A DNA stretch of 64,000 nt, from NCBI RefSeq assembly GCF_011758655.1, contig NZ_JAAMPA010000001.1, positions 3,286,001 to 3,350,000 of the forward strand, given 5' to 3'. The position numbers and the translations under genes are program-made. Below, piece after piece: positions 10,177 to 18,700 of this stretch. Under the pieces are notes generated by a model, which ran no database searches, had not been told where the DNA came from, and saw nothing but the letters and a program-made list of their open reading frames with translations. The DNA comes from Modestobacter marinus (lineage in GTDB: Bacteria > Actinomycetota > Actinomycetes > Mycobacteriales > Geodermatophilaceae). Every line of letters starts with the position of its first letter. Positions within the stretch are counted from its first letter, which is position 1.

Positions 10177-10491
10177 GGCAGGACTCCTCGAGGACGCATG
10201 CGGACGGCTCCGTCACCCCTTCCCATCGGGGCCGCGAGGCCAAACCGGCGGGCGTGCCGCGGGGGAGAGCACACGGGTCAGGGAGGCTCCTCCCTCGGGC
10301 GAGGGTTGCTCCGGCCGGACCGACGCCTACCATGGCGTTGATCCGTTGGCGGCCCGGGCGGCGGCTGCTCCACCAGGCAGTCGTCCGGGTCGCTGACAGG
10401 TGCCGGTGCCAGCCCAGCACCTCCCCCCGCGGCCTCTCCGCCACCCGTCCCCGGTGTGCGATGCCGACTGGCATCGTCAGGAAAGGCGAAC
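10177..10491. other. 315-base intergenic region before the sigma factor gene
   Basis: Divergent region between the lipoprotein and sigma factor genes. I see no gene here. It contains one plausible rightward promoter (10306-10333), giving a leader of about 150 bases. Confidence 0.5.
10306..10333 (+). promoter_or_regulatory. candidate vegetative promoter of the sigma factor gene
   Basis: TTGCTC and TACCAT are separated by 16 bases, close to the actinobacterial housekeeping pattern TTGAC-N16-18-TANNNT. The untranslated leader to ATG 10492 would be about 150 bases. Confidence 0.4.
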
Positions 10492-11619
<1,128 letters not shown>

Positions 11620-11680
11620 GGAAGCACCCCCTCCTCCTCATCCCTCGTACGCTCGGGACGAGCCTCTGGAGGGGGCCAGA

Positions 11681-11732
11681 CAGACACGCCTGCGGCCGGT
11701 GACCTGAGGGTCACCGGCCGCAGGCGTGTCTG
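11681..11732 (+). terminator. 24-bp perfect hairpin after the sigma factor gene
   Basis: Two exactly complementary 24-base arms (beginning CAGACACGCCTGCGG) are separated by the loop TGAG. No T-tract follows, as is common in high-GC actinobacteria. It is the longest perfect hairpin I noticed in the window. Confidence 0.8.
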
Positions 11733-11915
11733 GTGCGCGTGCGGGTGGACACCCGGGTGAGTTGCCGACTGCGGTGCGTGACTGGCTCGACGGGTCGCCA
11801 GGTCACGGGACCGGGTCGATTGACAGCGACGGGTGACGTCTCGACGATCCCTGTCCTGCGGCATCTCAGCGCACGTCCCTCCCGCAGCTCCGAGAGGTGC
11901 CGAGGAGAGTGACCC

Positions 11916-12650
11916 GTGGACGCCTCCCCGCCCCTGCACGTGGCACTGCTCGACGGGTTCGCCCTGTACCGGGGAGGACCGGACTCCGCCCTCGGTGAGC
12001 TCCCGCACGGGGTCCAGCGGGTGGTGGCCCGGCTCGGCCTGGCCGGTCGGTCGGCGCGGACCGCCGTCGCCGGACAGCTGTGGCCCGACGTCCCGGAGGA
12101 GCACGCGCTGGGCAGCCTGCGCTCGGCGCTGTGGCGCCTGCACAAGGTCGCCCCGGGTCTGGTCGTGGCGTCCGGCGGGGTCCTCTGCCTCGCGGCGGGC
12201 GTCCGCGTCGACGTCCGGGAGCTGACCGAGTGGGCGCGGGGGGTGCTCGACCGGCGGGTCCCGGTGGACGGCGTCGCCGCGGTGCCGGACATCGGGCTCC
12301 GGGGCGAGCTGCTGCCGGGCTGGTACGACGACTGGGTGCTGCTGGAACGCGAGCGACTGCGCCAGCTGCGGATCCACGCCCTGGAGGCACTGGCCGACCG
12401 GCTGATCAGCGCGGGCCGCTTCGGCGAGGCGTCGCAGGCGGCGTACGCCGCCGCCCAGGCCGAGCCGCTGCGGGAGAGCGCGCACCGCGTCGTCGTCCGG
12501 GTGCACCTCGCGGAGGGCAACGTGGCCGAGGCGATGCGCGCCTACCACTCCTTCCGGCTGCTGCTCGACGCCGAGCTCGGCGTCGCGCCGACCCCGCAGA
12601 TGGACCAGTTGGTCGGCGCCCTGCGGCGGGTGCGGACCCCGGCGGTCTGA
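11916..12650 (+). CDS. stand-alone BTAD-type regulator
   Basis: A 244-residue protein made of a winged-helix-like N-terminus and a bacterial transcriptional activator (BTAD) domain. It shows the SARP-family pattern: LLDGFALYRGG, VVARLGLAGRSARTAVAGQLWPD (compare REELAALLWPD in the family), LRSALWRLHK, then GELLPGWYDDWVLLERERLRQLRIHALEAL and the TPR-like AAYAAAQAEPLRESAHRVVVRVHLAEGN. No NB-ARC or large C-terminal domain follows. GTG 11916 has GAGGAG upstream. It precedes the peroxidase operon by 127 bases with a small hairpin between, so it probably activates the convergent island genes (inference). SARPs often control specialised metabolism. Confidence 0.8.
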   Translation: MDASPPLHVALLDGFALYRGGPDSALGELPHGVQRVVARLGLAGRSARTAVAGQLWPDVPEEHALGSLRSALWRLHKVAPGLVVASGGVLCLAAGVRVDVRELTEWARGVLDRRVPVDGVAAVPDIGLRGELLPGWYDDWVLLERERLRQLRIHALEALADRLISAGRFGEASQAAYAAAQAEPLRESAHRVVVRVHLAEGNVAEAMRAYHSFRLLLDAELGVAPTPQMDQLVGALRRVRTPAV

Positions 12651-12655
12651 GCCCG

Positions 12656-12673
12656 CCGGGCCGCGCGGCCCGG
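12656..12673 (+). terminator. short GC hairpin after the BTAD gene
   Basis: CCGGGCC and GGCCCGG flank the loop GCGC, starting six bases after the stop codon of the BTAD gene. No T-tract. It is a weak or attenuating terminator candidate. Confidence 0.4.
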
Positions 12674-12777
12674 ACGACGGGGTGACGCGGCGATCACGCC
12701 GCGGTGACGGGGAGGTGGCGGTCCCGGCCGATGCTGTGCGACGGACACCCGTCAGCCAGCCACCGGAGGGGGACGTC

Positions 12778-14349
12778 ATGGCCACCCGCGACGCCGACGA
12801 CGTGGAACGACCCGACACGATCTTCCCGTCGATCACCACGCCCACGGAGCCCACGCACCACGCCCGCCCGCTGCGCGGGGTCGACGTGCTGCCCTCCTCC
12901 TCGCACACCAGCGGGCCGTTCGGGCGGATGTTCCGCCACCTGCCGGTGTTCGAGCACCAGCCGCAGGCGCTGACCGCGCTCGCGGCCCGGATGAACCCCG
13001 GCGGGCGACCGGCCGAGAACCCGGACATCCCCTCCGGCTACACCTACCTCGGCCAGTTCATCGACCACGACATCACGTTCGACCCGGTCTCCAGCCTGCA
13101 GCGGCAGAACGACCCCGACGCGTTGCACAACTTCCGGACACCCCGCTTCGACCTCGACTCGCTCTATGGCCGCGGCCCGGCCGACCAGCCCTACCTGTAC
13201 GACGACTCCGGCGGGCTCACGCGGTTCAAGCTGGGGGAGGACGTCGGCGTGGTGCCCGACGAGCCGAGTGGCGCCGGGCCGGACCTGCCCCGCAACGAGC
13301 CGCGCCGGCGGGGTGAGGAGGAGGTCTTCTTCGGTCGCGCACTGATCGGGGACCCGCGCAACGACGAGAACACCCTGGTCTCCCAGCTGCACTGCACGAT
13401 GCTGCGGTTCCACAACCAGGTGGCCGAACTGGTGGCCGCGACGACACCGCTGACCGGGGACAACGCGTTCAAGGAGACCCAGCGGCTGGTGCGCTGGCAC
13501 TACCAGTGGGTCGTGGTGCACGACTTCCTGCGGCGCATCGTCGGGCAGGCGGTGGTGGACGACGTCCTGCGCCCGGAGACCCTCGTCGTCGGCACGCGGG
13601 GGGAGCAGGTGACGGTGCCCCGGCCGCACTTCCGGTTCTACGAGCCGCGGCAGCACGCCTTCATCCCGGTCGAGTTCTCGGTCGCGGCCTACCGCTTCGG
13701 GCACTCGATGATCCGCGGCCGCTACGACATCAACCAGTTCGTGAAGCGCGCCCGCGGCGACCAGGGGCCGATCCCGGTCTTCGGACCCGAGCTGCCACCG
13801 GACGAGCTGTCCAACCTCAACGGCTTCCGCCGCCTCCCGCCGCAGTGGGGGGTGGAGTGGGACCTGCTGTTCGACATGCCCGGCTCCGAGGTGGAGGCGC
13901 AGCCGAGCCTGGCGATCGACACGTCGCTGGCCGGGCCGCTCGCCTCGCTGCCGGCGTCGGTCGCGGCCGACCCGCCGCACTCGCTGGCCGAGCGCAACCT
14001 GCAGCGCGGGCTGCGGCTCGGGCTGCCGGCCGGCACCACGGTCGCCCGGGCGATGGGCATCACCCCGCTGACCGCGAGCGAGCTGGGCATCGACGACCTC
14101 GACGCGGAACTGGCGATGCACCCGCCGCTGTGGTTCTACGTGCTCAAGGAGGCCGAGCTGCTGGAGGACGGCCGGGCGCTGGGGCCGGTGGGCGGCCGGA
14201 TCGTCGCCGAGGTGCTCCTCGGGCTGCTGGCGCACGACCCGCTGTCCTACCTGAACGTCGAGCCGGCCTGGCGGCCGCAGCCGCCCCTGGCCCGGGACGA
14301 CGGCTCGTTCGACATGCCGCAGCTGATCCGCTTCGCCCAGCAGCCCTGA
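12778..14349 (+). CDS. animal-type haem peroxidase
   Basis: A 523-residue member of the peroxidase-cyclooxygenase (An_peroxidase) superfamily, which uses H2O2 to oxidise halides or organic substrates. The distal site is GQFIDHDITF with His97 and the calcium-ligand Asp98. The proximal haem ligand is His309 in AYRFGHSMIRGRY. The conserved MLRFHNQVA and the Arg-rich helix are also present. No signal peptide is visible, and covalent-haem Asp/Glu residues cannot be judged. ATG 12778 follows GGAGGGG. It is the first gene of a three-gene run; the next gene starts 13 bases after its stop. The partner genes suggest that the H2O2 may come from a neighbouring oxidase (inference). Confidence 0.9.
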   Translation: MATRDADDVERPDTIFPSITTPTEPTHHARPLRGVDVLPSSSHTSGPFGRMFRHLPVFEHQPQALTALAARMNPGGRPAENPDIPSGYTYLGQFIDHDITFDPVSSLQRQNDPDALHNFRTPRFDLDSLYGRGPADQPYLYDDSGGLTRFKLGEDVGVVPDEPSGAGPDLPRNEPRRRGEEEVFFGRALIGDPRNDENTLVSQLHCTMLRFHNQVAELVAATTPLTGDNAFKETQRLVRWHYQWVVVHDFLRRIVGQAVVDDVLRPETLVVGTRGEQVTVPRPHFRFYEPRQHAFIPVEFSVAAYRFGHSMIRGRYDINQFVKRARGDQGPIPVFGPELPPDELSNLNGFRRLPPQWGVEWDLLFDMPGSEVEAQPSLAIDTSLAGPLASLPASVAADPPHSLAERNLQRGLRLGLPAGTTVARAMGITPLTASELGIDDLDAELAMHPPLWFYVLKEAELLEDGRALGPVGGRIVAEVLLGLLAHDPLSYLNVEPAWRPQPPLARDDGSFDMPQLIRFAQQP

Positions 14350-14362
14350 GGCGGGCGGGACG

Positions 14363-16621
14363 GTGGCCCTGCTCGACGGCGTCCGGGCCGTCTGCGACCG
14401 GCTGGCCCCGCACGGCTGGGCAGACCTGCTGGCGGCCCACGGCCTGGACATCGGCGCGGTGGACCTGGCCGCCGAGCTGGCCCGCCCGCTGCCCGGGATC
14501 GACCGGGAGCTGCCCGGGTTCGAGGACTTCTCGGCGGAGGGGCGACGCGGGCTGGAGGCCCGGTCACCGGCGCGCAGCCTGCTCTTCCACGCGCTCGCCT
14601 CGCCGAACGTCACCCGGCGTCCGGACGGCCGGGAGCTCACGGGGTTCGCGACGCCGGCCGAGCTGGCCGCGGTGGAGGACCAGGTGTTCGGCGTGCGGCC
14701 ACCGTCGCTGGCCGAGCTGGTCGCGGAGGCCGGCCCGGGGAACGTGGCCGTCGTCGTCTTCGCCACCGAGTACCGGCCGTCCGGGCAGACGCCGCACCAG
14801 CGGCACGCCGACCTGGTCTTCTCCCGCACCGGGGTCTGCCGGGTCGGGACGGCACCGCCGCGCTGGGACGGCCGGCTGCGGGGTTTCGTGCCCACCGTGG
14901 CCGGCGACCCGCACGGACTGCGGGTGCTGCCCGCCCGCTACGCGCCCTACCTCGCCGTGCTGACGCCCGGGGACGAGGCGTCGGCGGTCCCGATGCGGTT
15001 CCGGCCGGCGGACGGCTCGGGCCCCGGGGACGCGGCCCGGCGGTTCTGGGTGCCGCTGCACAAGCTGTTCCCCGGTGACGAGTGCCTCCGCGGGCGCACC
15101 CTGTCGGTCCGGCTGGCGGTCACGCACACCAACGAGAAGCTCCGCCGGGTCCACCTGGCGCTGGGGCCGGACGCCTCCTGGGGCCGCCCAGACATCGACG
15201 GGCCGCCCTTCCGGTTCTCCGACGGCATCGCCGAGCTCGCCGCCGACCCCGAGCTCGCACCCGGGACCGTCGTCCCGGTGCCGCACCCCCGGCTGGTCGA
15301 GCCGGCCGAGCACCAGGGCCGGCCGCTGACCTTCCGGGTGCCGCCGAACGCCCCGCTGTCCTCCAGCCTCAACATCCCGGCCGAGGGGCTGTGGCGGCAC
15401 GGCCCGGAGTACGTGCACGTGCGCACGGCGGTCGCCGACGACGGGACGGAGACCGACCTGAACGCCCGCCCCGACGTGGCCGCCGCGGTGGCCGCCGGGG
15501 GCTACCGGGCCCGCCACCACCTCGACTTCACCGGGGACGGCTGGGTCGCCGCCGTCGTCCCCGAGCTGGCGACCGACCTGCCCCGCGGGCGCAGCGCCTA
15601 CTCCCTGGTGGCCGCACCGGACTTCTTCCCCAGCACCGACCAGCGAGAGTTGACCGAGTGGGTCGCCAGCCGCGTGCCCAGCCGGCTGCGGACGACGATC
15701 TGGCGGGTCCCGCCCGACCCGCTGTCCGACGAGCGGTTCCCGGCCAACCTGACCCTGACGGGCAGCGGCTTCCGGCCCGACGACGACACGGTCACCGCGC
15801 TGGTCTGCCTGCCGCAGTTCCCCCCGGGACAGCGCACCCGGGTGGTGGGAGCCCACACCGAGCGCCACTCCCACCTGCCCGACGACGCCGCCGGTGTCTT
15901 CGCCCCGGGCTGGGACGTCAGCGTCGACGGCCGGGTCGATGGGCCCGTGCACCTGGCTGCCTACGGCCTGGGCAGCCCCTTCCCCGAGGACGCGAAGCTG
16001 TGCGCGGCGCTGAGCGCGTTCTGGCCCGCGGTCGCACCGGACGCCGCGCGCACCTTCGCGCCGATGCCGGACTGGCCGACCGTGGCCCCGCTGACCGACG
16101 AGGAGATCGGGGTGGTCGGGGACCTGCCGTGGGACGGGGTGCGCGGGCCGCGCCTCGTCCGGGTGGACGGTGCAGACATGGTCGACCACCCGAGCCTGGA
16201 CCACGCCGACTACGTGGCCAGCTCGCTGCGCGGCGCCATGACGCTCGCCCTCACCGGCGCCGTCCGCGAGGACGAGTACCGGTCGCGGGTGCTGGCCATG
16301 GCCCGCGCCTACGAGGCACTCGGCGTCGACACCACGCAGGACCCCCGCACCGTCACCCGGGCCAAGGCGCGGTGGTCGGTGTCGTCGTTCCGCGCCCTGG
16401 ACCCGGCCGACGAGGAGGCGGTGTCAGCCGCGGGGGCGGCCGGTGTGCAGCTCACCGCGCCGCTGTACCGGCTGGTCGTCGTCCTCCCCGGCGCCGTGCG
16501 GCCGCACCCCACCGAGGTCGACCGGGTGCACGTCGAGGTGCGTCGCCGCGTCGACCTGCTCGTCGACCCGGTCCTCGTGCTCACCCGGGAGGGGGCGGGG
16601 GAGTGGGGGAGCAGCGGCTGA
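14363..16621 (+). CDS. 752-aa unknown protein, candidate divergent CTQ (LodA/GoxA-like) oxidase
   Basis: A 752-residue protein that I cannot place in a family by overall sequence. Two short motifs stand out: VCLPQFPPGQ (Cys482) and CAALSAFWPAVAPD (Cys547, Trp554). In LodA/GoxA quinoprotein oxidases, as I recall them, the Cys of a C-x3-F-x-PG motif is crosslinked to a Trp in a WWPxxRPD motif 65 residues later to make cysteine tryptophylquinone. Here the gap from Cys482 to Trp554 is 72. The following gene encodes a LodB/QhpG-like flavoprotein, the type that matures this cofactor. Against this, the usual LodA N-terminus and the Asp four residues before the Cys are absent. Other regions: FWVPLHKLFPGDECL near 228 and a WSVSSFRALDP segment near 671. 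GTG 14363 lies 13 bases after the peroxidase stop. Substrate unknown. Confidence 0.55.
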   Translation: MALLDGVRAVCDRLAPHGWADLLAAHGLDIGAVDLAAELARPLPGIDRELPGFEDFSAEGRRGLEARSPARSLLFHALASPNVTRRPDGRELTGFATPAELAAVEDQVFGVRPPSLAELVAEAGPGNVAVVVFATEYRPSGQTPHQRHADLVFSRTGVCRVGTAPPRWDGRLRGFVPTVAGDPHGLRVLPARYAPYLAVLTPGDEASAVPMRFRPADGSGPGDAARRFWVPLHKLFPGDECLRGRTLSVRLAVTHTNEKLRRVHLALGPDASWGRPDIDGPPFRFSDGIAELAADPELAPGTVVPVPHPRLVEPAEHQGRPLTFRVPPNAPLSSSLNIPAEGLWRHGPEYVHVRTAVADDGTETDLNARPDVAAAVAAGGYRARHHLDFTGDGWVAAVVPELATDLPRGRSAYSLVAAPDFFPSTDQRELTEWVASRVPSRLRTTIWRVPPDPLSDERFPANLTLTGSGFRPDDDTVTALVCLPQFPPGQRTRVVGAHTERHSHLPDDAAGVFAPGWDVSVDGRVDGPVHLAAYGLGSPFPEDAKLCAALSAFWPAVAPDAARTFAPMPDWPTVAPLTDEEIGVVGDLPWDGVRGPRLVRVDGADMVDHPSLDHADYVASSLRGAMTLALTGAVREDEYRSRVLAMARAYEALGVDTTQDPRTVTRAKARWSVSSFRALDPADEEAVSAAGAAGVQLTAPLYRLVVVLPGAVRPHPTEVDRVHVEVRRRVDLLVDPVLVLTREGAGEWGSSG

Positions 16622-17745
16622 CCGGAGGGCCCGAGCCGGTCGACCTGGTCGTCGTGGGCGGCGGCCCGGCCGGGACCGCGGCCGCGGTCACGGCGGCGGT
16701 CGCCGGGCTGTCGGTGGTCCTGGTCGAGAGCGCAGCGGTCACCCGGGACCGGCCGGGGGAGACCCTGCACCCGGGCGCGGAGGGGGTGCTCCGCCAGCTC
16801 GGGGTCGACCGGGAGGTGGCGGCCAGCGGGTGGCTGCGGCACCCCGGCCACTGGGTCGAGTGGGGCGGACCGGCGAGCTTCGCGGCGTACGGCGGGTCGC
16901 CCGGGGTGCCGTGGACCGGGTACCAGGCGCCGCGGCGGGAGCTGGCCGAGCTCCTCCTCGCCCGGGCGGCCCGGGTCGGGGTCGTCGTGCAGCGGGACTG
17001 CCGCGCCCTCCGGCCGACGATGACCCCGGCCGGGCGGGTCGACGGGGTGCACACCAGCCGGGGACGGCTCGGCGCCGGCTGGGTGGTCGACGCCAGCGGT
17101 GGCCGGCACTGGGCGGCCCGAGCCCTGGGCTGCCCGGTCCAGCGGGTCAGCCGGCCGCTCGTCGCCGGCTGGGGGTACCTCCGCGGGAGCTGGCCGGAGC
17201 GGGCGGTGCCGCACCTGCGGGCGGGCCGGACCGGCTGGACCTGGACCGCACCGGTGCGCCCGGACCTGCACGCCTGGGTGCGCCTGGACGTCGGCGGGGG
17301 CGGGCCGCTGCCGACGCCGCCGCCGCACCTCGATCACCTCCGGCCGGTGACCGGGGTGCACGCGGCCACCGTGACCTGGCGCTGCGCCGCCGTGCCGGCG
17401 GTCCCCGGGCTGCTCGTGGCCGGCGACGCCGCCTGGGTGCTCGACCCCTGCTCCGGCTCGGGCGTGCTGCGCGCGCTGGTCAGCGGTGCCGTGGCCGGGC
17501 GGGCGGTCGCGGACGCCGCCCGTGGGCTGCTGCCGGCACAGGCGGCGGTCGCGGGGCACCGGCGGTGGCTGGCCGACTGGTTCCGCGCGGACGTCGCCCG
17601 GCTCGACGAGCGCTACGGCCTGTTCCCGGGCTGGGCCCTCGTCCCGGACGGGTCGTCGGGCGCCCCCGGGCCCGGTGGCCGCGCCCCGGGGCCTGCGGTC
17701 AGGCCACGCAGGGCAGCCGGACCGGACGGTGCCCGGCCGGCCTGA
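16603..17745 (+). CDS. LodB/QhpG-like FAD-dependent oxidoreductase
   Basis: A 380-residue flavoprotein of the geranylgeranyl-reductase/halogenase-like superfamily. The FAD dinucleotide motif VVVGGGPAGTAAAV is near residue 15, GETLHPGAEGVLRQLG near 50, and the second FAD motif is LLVAGDAAWVLDPCSGSG near 270. It lacks the WxWxIP halogenase signature. Its best functional match is the LodB/QhpG group, which modifies Trp residues of quinoprotein partners. GTG 16603 overlaps the end of the 752-aa gene by 19 bases, and a GGGAGGGGG stretch precedes it, so the pair is tightly coupled. Its 3' end overlaps the convergent 332-aa gene by 47 bases. Role as a maturase is inference. Confidence 0.7.
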   Translation: MGEQRLTGGPEPVDLVVVGGGPAGTAAAVTAAVAGLSVVLVESAAVTRDRPGETLHPGAEGVLRQLGVDREVAASGWLRHPGHWVEWGGPASFAAYGGSPGVPWTGYQAPRRELAELLLARAARVGVVVQRDCRALRPTMTPAGRVDGVHTSRGRLGAGWVVDASGGRHWAARALGCPVQRVSRPLVAGWGYLRGSWPERAVPHLRAGRTGWTWTAPVRPDLHAWVRLDVGGGGPLPTPPPHLDHLRPVTGVHAATVTWRCAAVPAVPGLLVAGDAAWVLDPCSGSGVLRALVSGAVAGRAVADAARGLLPAQAAVAGHRRWLADWFRADVARLDERYGLFPGWALVPDGSSGAPGPGGRAPGPAVRPRRAAGPDGARPA

Positions 17746-18697
17746 CCAGGGCGGTGAGCCGGACACCGACCCGGTCGGCCAGCTGGGCGCCGAACCGGAT
17801 CGGCCGCCCGTCGAGGGTGATGTCACCGACCGCGTAGCCCCGCTCCGGCGGGACGGCGTAGCGGGCCCGCACCGCGTGCTCGGCGTCGCCCCGCTCGATC
17901 GTCCAGAAGGTGGCCGGGTCCTCCCCGTCGGGGGTGCGCATGCCGGCGACCAGCAGGCCGTCGAGGTAGAGGCCCATCGGGTCCTGCAGCGACACCTCGG
18001 CGCCGGTGGCCGCCGCGTCGTTGGTCGCCGCGGCGATCTGCGGGTCGCTGTTGCGCAGCGGCTCGCCGAGGCCGCCGCACCGGACGAGGGCCTGGGCGGT
18101 GGTGACCGGGTCACCCGCCGCGTCGTGCCGCAGCACGGTCGCCTCGGCCGCGAGCACGAGCGCCGCGCCGAGGGTGTTGTTCCGCTGGACCAGGTGCGCC
18201 GGCCGGCCCTCGGTCGAGCGGTTGTGGACGTTGTCCCGGCGGTACTGGCCACCCACGATCAGCTGGTCCAGCTCCACGTGCGGGCCGACGAGCTCCCGGT
18301 ACAGCGCGAGCAGCCGGTCGGGGTCCTGCGCGGCCAGGTGCTCGAAGTACTCGGGGACCTCGGTGGTGAAGGTGACCCGGGTGATCGTGCCCGCGCCGTC
18401 GCGCTCCACGCTCCACTCGCAGTACTCGTCCTGGCGGTCCCGGCTCGCGTCGGCGGCCCGCCAGCGCTGCTCCTGAGAGGTCGCCGACTGCAGCAGGGTC
18501 GCCGGGAACGCGTTCCACACGATCGCGGGGGCCTGGGCGTCAGCCGGCACGTCGGTGGCGGTCGGGTCGAAGAACTGCTCGAACCGGGCGGCCAGCGGGG
18601 CCACCAGGTCCGCGACGCGGGCGCTCCACGCGGCCCGGCCCGCGTCGTCGGGTTCGGGCAGCCGGGCCGGGGTGTCGAACCTGTCCAGCACGGGCAC
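17699..18697 (-). CDS. unknown 332-aa protein, end of the leftward island operon
   Basis: I do not recognise this 332-residue soluble protein. Visible features are an N-terminal helical part with WSARVADLVAPLAARFEQFF, a motif EYCEWSVERD followed by RVTFTTEVPEYFEHLA, a segment LIVGGQYRRDNVHNR, and a C-terminal beta-rich part with GDITLDGRPIRFGAQLADRV. No signal peptide, membrane segment or nucleotide-binding motif is evident. It starts only three bases after the 528-aa gene stops, so the two are likely co-translated. Its end overlaps the LodB-like gene on the other strand by 47 bases. Co-occurrence with the oxidase-peroxidase genes suggests a shared process. Confidence 0.75.
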   Translation of the reverse strand: MPVLDRFDTPARLPEPDDAGRAAWSARVADLVAPLAARFEQFFDPTATDVPADAQAPAIVWNAFPATLLQSATSQEQRWRAADASRDRQDEYCEWSVERDGAGTITRVTFTTEVPEYFEHLAAQDPDRLLALYRELVGPHVELDQLIVGGQYRRDNVHNRSTEGRPAHLVQRNNTLGAALVLAAEATVLRHDAAGDPVTTAQALVRCGGLGEPLRNSDPQIAAATNDAAATGAEVSLQDPMGLYLDGLLVAGMRTPDGEDPATFWTIERGDAEHAVRARYAVPPERGYAVGDITLDGRPIRFGAQLADRVGVRLTALVRPAGHRPVRLPCVA

Positions 18698-18700
18698 CGC

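Noticed and set aside
10278..10490. Possible small genes in the gap before the sigma factor gene.
   Set aside because: Open frames there have random-like, Arg-rich products and no ribosome site.
14363..16621. The 752-aa protein as a second peroxidase or a confirmed LodA.
   Set aside because: No haem-peroxidase His motifs are seen, and the LodA resemblance rests on two short motifs only, so it is kept as a hypothesis.
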